Notes under the pieces: model-generated
What the model was told of the DNA's origin: nothing
What the model saw: the letters and a program-made list of their open reading frames with translations, nothing else
Database searches by the model: none
In this document: piece after piece, positions 36,001 to 47,986 of the stretch
Numbering within the stretch: position 1 is the first letter of the stretch
Layout: the number at the start of each line of letters is the position of its first letter
Source: Monosporascus cannonballus
Taxonomy: Eukaryota; Ascomycota; Sordariomycetes; Xylariales
Assembly (NCBI GenBank): GCA_004154925.1
Contig: QJNS01000010.1
Coordinates: 1 to 64,000, forward strand
DNA: 64,000 nt
Reading direction: 5' to 3'
Made by a program: the position numbers and the translations under genes

Positions 36001-38037
36001 ACAAAACGTAAGGTTATTTATTAATGCTGAAAAAAGTTAATATTATGTACAGGAAGTGAAATATCTGGAATATATTATTATTTTAGGATATATCAGGATA
36101 GATCCTAGAAAAATCGCTGTAATTATAAAATGATAAACGCCAATTATAATTAAGGAAATATAGGTATTTCTTGGATTCGCCAATTCCTATAAGAAGTTTA
36201 TTTGAAACTTTAATAAGATAATTATATTTTTAACGAATTTTACGAAAAGAAAAGTTTAAATAAATGCCAAATACGGAAAAGGCATTTTAAAATATTAAAG
36301 ATACGATTATTAACGAATTAATATTAATTATGTACAATTTAAACCGCCTCGTTAAATTAAAAACCGATATTTCGGATTAGGTATTAAACGTAATAATCGG
36401 ATAACGAAATAATTAAGATAAATTATACCCTATTATATTCTTTTTATATAAATTAAAAGGAACCGAATTTAATTACGGTATTTTAAATAAAAGTTTATGG
36501 TTATTATTATAGTATTTCGAAAATTTAGATATTTTTTAAAGGGAAATTTGTACCAGGTTAAAGTTTATACGGATTATTAAAACTTTACCCGATTTATTAC
36601 GATTCGGAAACTTATAGAACGATAATTAAAATATGTAAAAAAAAATTAGCGAATTTCGATTTCGTTATTATTTATAAGAAAGGCTTAAAGAATAGCAAAG
36701 CAAATACTTTAAGTAAGCAACCGGACCTCGAAAAAAATTGGTTAAAATTAGCTATATAATTTTTAATACTATTATAAAAGGATATTTACGCTCGTAATAA
36801 ATTGCCATAATTCCGGCAATACCTTTTAATATAAACCAGAAAACTTAGTAGTACAACGATAGTTTTTTAAAGGACTAAAAAAACAAACAAAATATAAGTT
36901 TTAAAAAAAATACCAAAAAAGTCTAATACGAAATATATACGAATATTAATTATACGGATATCCAGGAATTTACAAAACCTTAAAATAATTTTAACGTATA
37001 TATTTCTTTCCTAAATTAAAATTAACGGTATAGAAAATTATATAGTAATACGATATTTGCGTTAGAATAAAAGCGCGACGATATAAGCTATACGAAAAAT
37101 TACAGCTATTACTAATTTCAAATTAATTATGGTATTTAGTTATATTCGACTTTACTACTAAATTTTTTATATTAGAAAATCTAATTATAAAAATATATTA
37201 TAATAGCATTTTCGTAATCGTCAACCGAATTACGAAATGTTCTTATTTTTTATTATATTATAAGAATATAAACGCCAAATAACTGGTATATATTTTCTTC
37301 AAAAATATTTGTAATACATACGGATTACTTATGGAAATTATTTCAAATAAAGGATTAATATTTGCATTTAAATTTTGGAATGGCCTTATAATATAAATCG
37401 GCCTAAATTACAAATTATTTAATACATTTAGGTTATAAACGGATAAATAAAAGGAATAAACGAATTAAATTTTAAAAACTTATTTACGATATTATATTAA
37501 TTACGAATAAAATAAGTAAGTTATGAAATGATTAATCGCATAATTAGCTTATAATAATAATTATTATAAAAGTATTAAAATAATATTTAAGAACTCAAAT
37601 TGTAGTTTTATTTTCAAAATGTATAAAACAAATACGTAATAACGGTTTAATTAATATTAAAGCTATTTTTACGTTACAATAATTCCGATAATAAAATAAA
37701 AAAATAAAAGTACAATTAGAATTTGCACGGAAATAAATAAATATATATTATAACCAAAAAAGGTTAAAATTTTTAAATTTCCAAAAAAAGGAAATAAATT
37801 TTTTAGTTATGAAAAATATTTACATAAAATAACCTAATAAAAATTTTATTTTCAAATACATCAGTCTATATAAAATTATTAAGAAAATCTTAGAAAATAA
37901 TTATTAATTAGAATTTTTATTAAAAGTTAAACTTTATTTAATTTTTTACGTTTTTTTATTCGAATTAATAGTAGATATAATTAAGATATATACGGCATAA
38001 AATAATATGGAAATAGAAAACGAATAAATATATAAAA

Positions 38038-38160
38038 TAAAAAAAATCCTCGGCATACGAAAACAAGACGAATTTACCCAGTACCTAATAAAGTGGAAAA
38101 AACACCCGGATTCCGAGAATACTTAGGAACTCGCCAAAAATCTTATTAGCGCCTAACGCC
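38038..38160 (+). pseudogene. gypsy C-terminal chromodomain remnant
   Basis: KILGIRKQDEFTQYLIKWKK followed by HPDSENT, a stop in place of tryptophan, and ELAKNLI. This is the chromodomain of a chromovirus integrase, used by the family to target histone-marked heterochromatin. The tryptophan codon changed TGG to TAG. Confidence 0.85.
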
Positions 38161-38849
38161 TATTAAAAAGTTTTTACCAATAACGACGAGCGTATCCCAG
38201 TTAACGGTTAATTAATTAGTAACCGGGACGTCGGGCCAATCGGCCGTAGCCTGTGCTAACGTGGCAGCCGTAATGGCAGCCTCCAATTATTCTTATTCCC
38301 GACGTTCTTATTTCTTTAATTCGTCTAATAATTAAAACCTACGTTATACTATAATAACGCCTTTCGAACGAATTAACGCCTTTTATTTATATAAATAAAT
38401 AAAACGAAAAAACCCTTTATTTTTCTAAATAACGATATTAAACCTTAAGATAAAGCCGTTAAAATTATAATAATTGCTTTTCGGTAAACGTTTTTTCGCG
38501 TTTTAAACGTTAATATTCCTAACGAATATTTTTCAAAAAAAAAAAAAAAGCAATACGCCGATATTATCGTAAAACCGACCTTAATTAATATATTCCCTAT
38601 ATCTTAAAACATTTTCCATTATTTTACACCTTATGTTTTTCGAAAAATAATAAAAATAAAACATAACTTCATACCCGAATTCTTCAAAGGTTTTTACGAA
38701 GTTAATACGACGAACGGTAAAAAAACAAGAAATACGACGAATCTTGGAAATACGAAACGACATAACTGAAAACAAAAAAAAGGGTTACTTATCAAACGAA
38801 AAAAAAAGAAAAAAATCTTAAGGGCAAGATTTTGGGGAAAAGGAGATCG

Positions 38850-39236
38850 TATTACGACCCAACAAGCTTCGGCCTCAAGAAACGGTCAGACAAGGATCAT
38901 ACGAACCACCCTACGAGTTACGTAACGGTAATCACTGCCAAACCAATAATTATCAGTAATCAAAAGTAATCCCAAATAATTATGATTACTATCGGTTACG
39001 TAATTATAAATAATTAAATTAAGAGGAAAAAATATATATACCATTTATTTTTATAATTTAAATAACTTTAGCTTATAATATTTATTAATATTAATCGTTT
39101 ATAATACGTTTTTGCACCTTTGGTATTAAAAAATGTAATTAAGTTACTTTATTACTACAAAGTCCTACGATACTTCTGCTAATATAAACCCGTACGACTA
39201 AGGTTTAATAGTTGGTTAAACCCTTTAGCCGTTATA
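38850..39236 (+). repeat. gypsy 3' LTR (387 bp)
   Basis: Starts TATTACGACCCAACAAGC (the TG start has become TA) and ends GCCGTTATA, directly followed by CAATA at 39237-39241. Confidence 0.92.
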
Positions 39237-39320
39237 CAATAAGTTTCAATTACTAATTATATGTGATTATTTTTTATTATATTACCGTATACCTAAAAAT
39301 TTTGACTTGCTACTTGCATA

Positions 39321-39550
39321 CGATTATTTCAGATTATTTCTTCACCTATGGGTGACCCATAGGTATTTTAAAATATTTAAAAATATCCACGGGTCACCCA
39401 TAGGAATTTTGTTTTTTTTTTAAAAAAAACTCTCATAGGTAACCCGTGGGTTTTTTTTTTTTTTTTTTTTTTTTCGTGGGTTCCCACGGGTCACCCAGAT
39501 TTAGCGTGGGTATTCGTGGGTCACCTACGGGTACCCATTCCCTCACCCTA
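39321..39550 (-). repeat. Right subterminal repeats and terminal inverted repeat
   Basis: Contains a motif pair at 39321-39341, CCACGGGTCACCC-type repeats at 39387-39400 and 39483-39497, a run of 24 T at 39451-39474, and the terminal ATTCCCTCACCCTA. It mirrors the left end of the block. Confidence 0.65.
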
Positions 39551-39671
39551 AATACGAGGAGAAAATATTGGAGAGCTGCCGTAACAGCTAGCCAATTTTG
39601 CAGAGACAAGTTATCTGAATGCCAGCGGCCACTGCCCTCCGGAACCCATCGTAACTGATGAATTTGTAGGG

Positions 39672-40212
39672 ATGGAAAAAACCAATATCTTGGCCATTAA
39701 AAAAGTCAACTTCTGCGTAGCTGCATTTACAGATTCTTTCCGACTTTATGGAAACGACTATGAACGCTACAGAGGTGGAAAGACTTGTACGATCTGCCAA
39801 AACAAGGGGGCAGAGCCTGTAAAGCGGAAGAAAGACAAAATTAAGGAACAGCAGCTGGAGTAAGCCAGGAAGACAAGGGTGTATAAGGTTAGCTATTACG
39901 CCAATAGTGAACGAAAACATCACCCTTACGATGACATAGATCAGCTGTAGGCGCTCTTCGGTGATAATGCTAAGACTGGCGGACAAGAAGGAGGAGCCAA
40001 ACTGCAACTCTATGTTATCGAAAAACTTTCACGAAACGTCATCGAGATATTTGGTTCAGAGTTCGACGTTGATCCCTCATTTTTCCGGTCACATCTTGTG
40101 GATTATGCCTGGTGTAACATCCGAGACCTTTGGAGGGGTCCCTCGAGTCTCTATCTTGCCGCTCAGCCACAATCTTGGTTTCAGCTTCGGTTCGCAATAC
40201 CTCAGTATTTTG
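39672..40212 (+). pseudogene. Decayed CorA-like or related fungal membrane-protein N-terminal region
   Basis: One frame stays readable for 540 bases if two nonsense codons are passed: TAA at 39861-39863 and TAG at 39948-39950. After these it reads LYVIEKLSRNVIEIFGSEFD, then VDPSFFRSHLVDYAW, RDLWRGPSSL and SWFQLRFAIPQYF, then TGA at about 40210. FD-x-DP-x-FF-x-x-H followed by an aromatic-rich segment is typical of a fungal family with a C-terminal CorA-like membrane domain. That domain is not visible here. The stops fit CAA/CAG and CGA decay. It lies just outside the element's right end, where RIP leakage is plausible. Confidence 0.5.
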
Positions 40213-41609
40213 CATGAGTTGTGTAACATATATAGCTTATATGTGTATCCGTATCTCATAGCGAGTGTAAGTTCCCTATCTACACTCATAGCTAGGTCGC
40301 TGCTTACGCCTTACCGCTTCAAACAAGATATATCCACCATCTTATACATCCGAAGCTTGTTGGGTTGTATCTATAGTATCAATAAACCTTAGTAAAGGTT
40401 ATCAACATTTGCTATTACTTCCTATCTTTTGAATAGACTCGGGTAATATCAAGGTACACAACTCTTAGCTTCCCATCAAAAATCTTTGAATCGCTGATTC
40501 AAATTGACAAATTTTCCACTTTCATTCCTGTTTGTAGCTGATGTGGTGCGATAACTTGTATGGAGTTTCATTTAACGACCATATGATTCACTACTTCTAG
40601 GCATCTATTTCAACGAGTCTATCTGCGAATATCAAGGGATTCCTTCCTTTGAAAACAACCCCATTCCAGATACAGAATGATCTCGTCCAAGTATTGTCAA
40701 GAATCCCTATACCTGCTTATATTCAATAGAGAATAGAACCGAGACTAGGTCGCTCTTCACATGATCGCCTGGTCGTCGCTACCCTAACACATCTCGATCG
40801 TCAGTTTACTTTAACTGCTTAAGCTATGATTAAAGCCACTGTAGGTACTTGTAACAACCAAGACCATGTTAACCATTGTCGTTCCAAAGTATATAAGGCC
40901 TTTTGTGTTAGCGGCCACTAAGAAGGACAACTCGAACGTAGAGGTGCGTACCAGTAGTACAGTACCACTTCAGGCTCGTCGCTCTTACCGTAGCTGGACT
41001 ACGTCGGCGTTACAAATCGATCAGAGCCCACGGTCCGCCGTTAAGCATAGTGTAAGACTGCGGCAAGCAAACACGCAATATCATCACCACCCGTTACAAC
41101 GGCTTGCTCTTGAGTTTCAAGGGCGTCGGACGGCCAGAGCTTGCTCCTCGTCGCTGCCCGATAAACTTTTAACCAAGAATCACTGAATGCAACTCACAAA
41201 CATGCTACTAACCTGTAACACATTGCCATCCTTAGAACATATAACCCAAGCCTCAGTCATCGGATCTTCGCTTTCAGGCAACCTCCAGGTCATAGCCCAA
41301 GGCGGTCTCTGGACCGAACACAAACACCAACCTGCATCATATGAATTCGAGGCTCTGATCTAATTAAAACCTACTTCTCTATCCCACTTCCATTGGATAT
41401 TATTACCAGGTCAATTCCACAGGGAAGTCATCGACATTGCTTTGGCTGCGCCTGCCTCACTCGCTGTGTAAGTGAGCTAGCTGGGAAGTTACAGGAAAAG
41501 GTGCCCACCAGCCACAGTTTGGGGGGTGGGACCAGACCAGCCACAGTACACAGGGACCCCTGCCACTAGCCGCGCGACGCCAGCACCCCGTCATAGGCCT
41601 TGATCCCAG
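40213..41609. other. Spacer without a supported gene
   Basis: GC-balanced but with no coherent gene. An open frame at 40866-41186 lacks recognisable features. At 40350-40369 a 20-base stretch is the exact reverse complement of gypsy LTR positions 32282-32301. The last 150 bases are the likely 5' flank of the chromodomain gene. Confidence 0.45.
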
Positions 41610-44600
41610 ATGGATCCAGCAGGTCGCAATGGTAAGAGCAGCTCCGTAAAGCACCTATATCGCGTGATAGTTTGGGAGGGGAGACTGACGATGGAATTAC
41701 CCGCCTTGTAGATCGTCCGCGACGTGCATCGGCGTCAATGAGACCTGCGGCCGCCGAATCTTCCACAGCACAGAAGCAGCCCCGATCGAGAGCGAGAGCC
41801 GCACCCAAGAGGAAGACAAAGCGCAAGTCGGCCCAAACGACAAACGACGACGACAGCGAGGACTGGTGGGAGATTAAGGATATAATCGGCGAGAGACTTC
41901 ATAGGGGAGTTGTGCACTATCTCGTGCAGTGGGAGGGTACTGATCCTAGGACGGGTCAGCCTTACGAACCAGGCTGGGTAGGGATATGCTGCTCTGCCTG
42001 TTGCCTGCCATGTCGACTGTCGCCTGCCGGACTGGAAACTAACAGGTGTACAGGAACCTTCGAAGAACGTGACGGAGGCCGCAATCAGCGCTTGGCGAGA
42101 GAAAAAGAAGGAGAACAACACGGCCCGGCTGCAAGATACGAATGCGCGCCAGGACGCGCCGGACGATTCCGCAGTAGAGTCTACTCAGGATAGCAACCCA
42201 GTTCAGCCGGCGAATTTGAAGCGCGGGAGACGTGGGGGACAGGAAGCATCCGGGGAGGAAGTGCTACACGACGGTGGAATAGCCGAGGGGGCTATACCGA
42301 AACGGAGGCACACCGGCCCCTATCCTCATCCTCCCCTAACTGGGCGGCAAGACACCCCGGAGGGTTCTGAAGCGACATCAGGCTCCTCAAACACTGGCGT
42401 TCTTATTGGAAACCAAGAGCAAGGAAGAGGTCAGCGAGAAGCGAGAATAGCAGTCGTGCTGCCTTTCAATCCATCCTTGGATCGTTCCGAGTATCAGCTT
42501 GTGCTGTCCTCTCCGGCCTCGCAACAGTCATCCCAGCAGTCATCGCAATCCCGACCAAGCTGGCTACAAACGCGAAGGCAAACTACCCAGCACCAAACGC
42601 CCTCCCAACGCGTCATACCGGACTCCCAGGACTTTTCCGGAACCTCAACTCTACAGACGCAAAACAGCATCACCCAACCGGACCCCTCGGTTCTTAGTCA
42701 AATTGCAAAGGAGGCTGTAGCCCGAAGTCAGGTATCTGAAAATCGCTCAGCTACACAGTCAACACAGGCGACGGCAAATATCACCTCACATCAGCCAGAT
42801 CACCAGGCTACAGGCCTCACGCATGACCAGGACCTATTGACAATTGCAACTCAAGCTGAAACAACCCCATCCGCTGGCCAGAGCCAACAATCACTTCCTT
42901 GGCAATTTCTCAGTGGAAATTCATCGCAAAATTCTATTGGGGATGGGAATAGGGACGATCTCGCGTTTTTGACCCAAGTACCACACGAATGCGACGTTGC
43001 GGCACCAACATCGCAGCCTTCTACCAAAAGCGCGGGGGCTTCTTCGGAACCAAACCTTAATGCGAAAATTTCTACGACCCAAAATTCTGTGCCTGCGATT
43101 CATGTATCTTCACACACCAACTCACAAGCGGCTCAGATTGTATCACAATTGAGCGCCCACCCTCCAAACCTTTTAGACCACAGTCAGGAAAGCTTCGCAC
43201 TCTACGACGAACAAGGCGTTGTTCCTGCCGCGGCTACGGGGCAACCCGAGGAACAGCTAAACTCACAAGGCTCTAGCCAGGCCTTGAGTGAGCTAAATGG
43301 TAATACCAGGAATCCTTCATCTGCTTCGAGGATACAGGAACTAGACTCGCAGGCCGAGCTTCGCTCGATCCCACAATCGCAAATAACCGCAGAAAAGCAA
43401 GTGGATCGCATTCGTGCCCACGTCTCACCTGCCGGTCAGCCTTCGTCCCCTTCACTCGGACGACAGAACGAACTCTCGTCGACTGTTCCGCCGCCCGTTT
43501 CACGAAGAGGACTTTTCGAAAGACAGTCACAGCCTTCTACTGGAATGGAGAACCCAGAAGCACTCCAACCGAGGATGTCAGCGAAGGAAAAGCTGAGGCT
43601 GCTTCGAGAGCGGCATTTTGCCGCCCTTGACTTTGGAGCGCCCGGCCAATCGTCCGATGCGCCTATAGGCTCTGGGACTGCGCCGCTCCCGGCGGATGAG
43701 ACCGAAACCCAGCCACCCACAGAGCTCAATGTACCGGTGGGAACGGCGGTGGACTTTTCTGTCCCTGCCCCCCCGCCAGACGACCTTACGATACTGCCAT
43801 TTGGAGGACCAGCAGAAGCGCTGCAGGATAAACAGTCACCGGTGCCGGAGACGACACAAGTCTCCGATGGAAATCAGCACGCCGACAGTCTGCCCCTCCA
43901 CATGAGTTCCGCCCATATGGCTTACGATGCATCCCATGAGGAGCCCCCCGCGACCTTGGATCCTTCTAACCTGACTCTCTCAATAGAAGGAAGGGATCTC
44001 AGTCCGTCGATACCTACCGATGATGCGCTCGCCGAGTCGGCTGGACCGGAGGATTTTATTCCCTCTGTGGATTTTTCCAAGCAATCAGACGACGAATTGC
44101 CGCAACAGTCCTCTGGACACCTCCCCTATATTCCAAGCGGTGTAAACGAGCATTTGATCACACTCCCGTTCTTTGCCAGCACTAGTGGTCGGGAGCAGTA
44201 CAACGACATCATCCGGGAGAACCAGGACTCGATAACGTCATATAATTCTGCTTTCTTGGTCTCACCTTACCAAAAACCGAATCAAGCCGTCATTCCAGCG
44301 ATGGATCAGATGTTCTCGCGCCTTTTCGACTTCTGCGACTTCCCGCCGTTTCTGGAAACCGCTGTGGAATTGGGCCCTGAGGTTGTGACCAAACACGTTG
44401 TTGGCACCAACCCGAAATTCTGTTTTGTCGACGAGTTCCTGCTTCACCTAAATCGGCTTGGATCAACGAAGAAAATCCTCATACTCGCTAGGCCTGGGCA
44501 ACTCCTGGACCTGTTAAGTAACGTGGTGCAGACGAGGGGCCATCGCTTGATTCGGTCGGGACAGGAGACGTCCAGCGTCATGACGGACCGCTCCTCCTTA

Positions 44601-46297
44601 ACCGTTGTCGTCCACTCTACAAGCGAAGACTCATCTTCACTTCCAAGTGACGCAGATGCCGTCATTGCTTTCGACCACACGTACCGGCGAGACTTACTGC
44701 CGCCATTCGACGAAGCAAATCCTCCCTTGATCCTTCTCCTCACAAATACGAATTCTATTCAGCATATTAGCATGCGGGTTTCAGAGAACATGGAGCCTTT
44801 AGAACGGAAGAATTACCTTATGCATGCTCTAGTCAAAGCAATGCGGTACATCGAAGAACCCGATTACACGCTTCGCAAGCCGCCTGAGATCGCCGAGATG
44901 TTTGCACAATATCTCGAAGTGCCGGATAATGACGACTTCTACTGGGAGCCCCAGGAGCTGCCCGAGGATATCTTCGAGGGGCTCCCTGAAATCAGATCAC
45001 AAATACAGCCGTCCCAGCCTAGCTTGGAGCCCTTTACAGCTCCACAAGCTCCGGGTAGTCGTAAACGATCTCACGTAAGTTGCCTTCACCCTATTAAGTA
45101 TTCATTTCAAAGTCTCACGTTTAGTTTAGGACGAGCCCGAAGAGAGTGCATCGAAGCGCCCAAGGATGTCGCAAGCACACGTGGCCAGTTGTGTTGGTCA
45201 CATCAGCGATTCCGTGAGGAAACTACTCGGCGACGACATCACGGACGGGCCGGGCACTGTCAGTGTCTCGATAGCGAGATTAGAGGCACTATCAGCGAAG
45301 GTCAGTCGGAACCAGGTTAGGTATCGAGAGTGCTTCCACTGACGAACTATAGATCGCACGACTCACTGCTGAGCTGAAGGAGAGCGGGGAGCGGGAGAAC
45401 GAATTCCGCCACCTAAGCGATCGATCGAAGGAAGAGGTAGACGGGTATACGGCCTCGATCAATACCATACAAACCAAGTTCATGGAAGCCTTGAAAGACA
45501 GGGGTATTTTTGAGGCCGACTGTGCTGAGGCTACGGAGAAAGCAAATACTCTAACGTCGGTTCTCGAATCCGTCAGGAAGGAGAATGCGACATTGAAGGA
45601 GACCAACACGGAGCTCCGGAAGAAACTCTCCGAAGCGACCGAATCGCTCCTCAACTCATCGATTCCCGAAGTCAGCAAGCTGGCACAGCTGGAGAAGGAC
45701 CTCGAGGAGGCACGCGCCAAGGCGCAGCACCTCGAGAAGAGGGTAACGCTCGCGCAAGGCGACCTCGAGTACACCAAGAATGCGTACCAGCAGGCCTCGC
45801 ACAGCGCGACGCAGCTGCGGGCGGAGAACCGGGAACTCGAGGCACGGCTGGAAGCGCTCGCGCGGCGGGCCGACGACAACGTCGCGAGGGTCAACGAGCT
45901 GCAGAGCCGGCAGGAAGCCGCCGAGCTGGCGCGCCTGCTCGCCGAGCAGCGCGGCATCACACGCGACCGCGAGGCCCGGCTCGGCCAGCTGCACGAGGAG
46001 CTGCGGCTCGCCCGTGCCGGCCGCCGCGAGACCAGGCAGAGCAGCGTCCCGCGTAGTCCGCGCATGACGGCCGCGCTTGGCGGCGGCTCCTCGTCGGCGT
46101 CGGTCCTGAGCCCCCGCAACCACAACCATCACCCGACAACCCCGTCGTCCGTCGCGCGCGCCGCCACCAGCAGCCGCGCCGCGAGCCCCGCGTCGGCCAC
46201 GGGCGCCCAGCCGCCCCTCGGCGTCTTTGAGAGCGGCGGCGGAGGCGTCGTCTCGGGTATGCCGTTCTTTAACCGGCACGCGCATCTGAGGGATTAA
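41610..46297 (+). CDS. Chromodomain-containing HDA1-complex subunit 2/3-like protein
   Basis: A predicted chromatin-silencing protein of about 1485 residues in five exons: 41610-41631, 41679-41977, 42054-45074, 45130-45300 and 45353-46297. All join in frame with GT-AG introns; the second has a CTAAC branch site. The chromodomain (about residues 69-125) reads DWWEIKDIIGER, VVHYLVQWEG and PYEPGW, then continues after the intron with KNVTEAAISAW. A long low-complexity Gln/Ser/Thr/Pro region follows. The HDA2/3-type domain is at about residues 805-1100 (LITLPFFASTSGREQYNDII, LILARPGQLLDLL, DADAVIAFDHTY). The C-terminus is a long coiled coil with a GS/AP-rich tail. Family members scaffold the class II histone deacetylase Hda1. 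The short first exon is the least certain part; the alternative would be a start within exon 2. Confidence 0.85.
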
Positions 46298-47138
46298 ATT
46301 TGGTCGACTGAGGGAAGGGATTAAGGGAGGAGGAATGCGCCTGATGGCACACTTCGCTCGCCTTATCATCTTGGTCCCAAGGCCTCCTCTGCTTAGTTTA
46401 CTGACGGAGGAAACTTTTCCCCCCCATCATACGCTAGCAGGCCTTGCCTTACTATATAACATTGTGAACGAACAAACGTACCAAACGAACTTCACAAATG
46501 GCACTTGGGCATTATCTACTGAGACATCGACCAACGGATGGACGATGAACGAGAACCTTCTAGGAGGATATCAGTGGGCTGGTTTCTTATACAGGCACTC
46601 CACCATAAGGCGGATGGATGTAAATCCAACAAGGCGATCGGCTGGACGGAGCGGCGCTACATGTGTTATATTGCGTTGCGCCGCCTTGTATTCGCATCTG
46701 CAACCATTTTCTCATTTTCCTTCATTTTCTGTTTCTACCTTCGACTCGTCTGCATGGCCGGGAGCGACGTATCCAATTACGCCAGCAAGATGGAGGGACA
46801 GGGCCGAGCGAGAGGGACAATAAATAAGACCCGAGGGACCCGCGAAGAAGGACCCGTCTCATCACCACTCACTACACTATCTATCGCCCTACTTCTCTTC
46901 GACAACGGTTATATCCCCCCTTTCCTCTCCCTTTCCCGCCGACGCGAACTGTTCGGACAGACAGGCTTTGGGCCTGATCGGTCTAAGCAGCGTGTGAATG
47001 GAGCAAGCAGCCCCGGGCCTCATGGCGCATCGGGTGGTTCCTTCCCTGAACTGTCACGCGCTTTCTCGCAACTCACTCATCCCCACCTGCCCCTCTGCTA
47101 CGCTCACTGTACGGCTAGCGAGCTTATACCCAGTAGTC

Positions 47139-47159
47139 AGTCGGTCGGTCGGTCGGTCG
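47139..47159 (+). repeat. (TCGG)n microsatellite
   Basis: Five tandem copies of the 4-base unit GTCG/TCGG. Confidence 0.85.
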
Positions 47160-47410
47160 ATCGCGGTATGGACGGACGGGCGCGTGCACGAAAGAATGGA
47201 AGGATGATGGACTGATGGATACCCACAACACGTAATTCCCACCCCCCAGCGTTCGCATCGTACTACTTACTACCACTGCTGTTTTCTACTGCCCCTTTAC
47301 CTTACTTTACCTGATTTGTTGTTTTTTCCCACCCAAGAAGGGAAACGCACCTGGAAGGGAGGGCACGAAGGGAACGGACCGAGCGAACGCGTCAGCCAGT
47401 CAGCCAAAAT

Positions 47411-47442
47411 CAGTCAGACAGACAGACAGACAGACAGACAGG
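47411..47442 (+). repeat. (GACA)n microsatellite
   Basis: About seven tandem CAGA/GACA units in one 32-base run. Confidence 0.9.
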
Positions 47443-47516
47443 TGAGACATGTCCATGTTCCGTGTCCCATGTCCTCTCCATATCACGAAACGGATCTGGA
47501 CGGGGGCGGGCGTTTA

Positions 47517-47554
47517 CGCGCACGCGCGCGCGCGCGTGTGTGTATATGTGTGTG
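47517..47554 (+). repeat. (CG)n-(TG)n alternating purine-pyrimidine tract
   Basis: About 30 bases of alternating CG then TG steps, a potential Z-DNA-forming sequence. Confidence 0.8.
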
Positions 47555-47966
47555 ATTCCTTGCTAGCTTGTTTGTCGTGGTAGATTAATAGAGGAGTTTA
47601 GCACCGGTGCGTCTCTACCTGCCTGCCTGCCCGCCTGCCTCCTTTTATGCGAATTCGAGTTGTTTTCTCCCCTACATCTGGCGTGCCTGACTGTCCTTCA
47701 CGTGCTCAGGTTGTCTAGTCCCGGAAGATGTTATTTGGCATGCCTGAGGTACTGTCATGTGTTACCAAGCCAGCTGCCTTTATAATCCACAATATGGCCC
47801 CTTGGTCCCCGAGCCGGGGCCCCGGCTAAAGCAGATCGTTTGGTCCTCAAGTGGTGCAACCTGAGACGGTTAGATAAAATCCCAGATGCGTCGGTTGCTG
47901 CTTCCGGAACTGCGCGTATATATGTGTCCGAAGTGCCGCCCAGTCGGTCCCCCTTTTTCTTTTCTT

Positions 47967-47986
47967 TTATATATATATATATATAA
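47967..47986 (+). repeat. (AT)n microsatellite
   Basis: A run of AT dinucleotides after a pyrimidine tract. Confidence 0.85.

Larger units (their letters stand above)
32279..39236 (+). mobile_element. Ty3/gypsy chromovirus, RIP-decayed
   Basis: A complete 6.96-kb LTR element with LTRs at 32279-32661 and 38850-39236 and a CAATA target duplication (32274-32278 and 39237-39241). Domain order on the plus strand is gag with a zinc knuckle, reverse transcriptase, RNase H, integrase, then a C-terminal chromodomain, which defines chromoviruses. A purine tract GGGGAAAAGGAG precedes the 3' LTR. Every frame is broken by RIP-type stops. It inserted into the larger TIR-bounded block after, or together with, that block's formation. 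Confidence 0.93.
12634..39550. mobile_element. Large TIR-bounded, RIP-decayed element or nest with a hAT-type transposase
   Basis: The block opens with TAGGGCGAGGGAAT (12634-12647) and closes with the inverted ATTCCCTCACCCTA (39537-39550), 13 of 14 matching. ATACGACG lies just outside the left end and ATACGAGG lies one base outside the right end, fitting an 8-bp hAT-type duplication. Both subterminal zones carry repeats of CCCACGGGTCACCC type. Inside are a decayed hAT-like transposase, unrecognised frames, a histone H3-like relic and a nested 6.96-kb gypsy element. Without the gypsy insertion it is about 20 kb, large for hAT. It could be one giant cargo-bearing element or a nest that happens to share these ends. 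Confidence 0.55.

Noticed and set aside
12634..39550. CRISPR array in the repeated GAAATAAT motifs
   Set aside because: The motif is an irregular short dimer without uniform spacers, and the organism is a fungus.
39588..40007. 139-residue hydrophobic open frame on the minus strand
   Set aside because: It overlaps the plus-strand CorA-like reading frame and has no recognisable motif; it is a shadow frame.
45292..46125. 277-residue and 237-residue minus frames
   Set aside because: Antisense shadows of the coiled-coil exon of the HDA-like gene.
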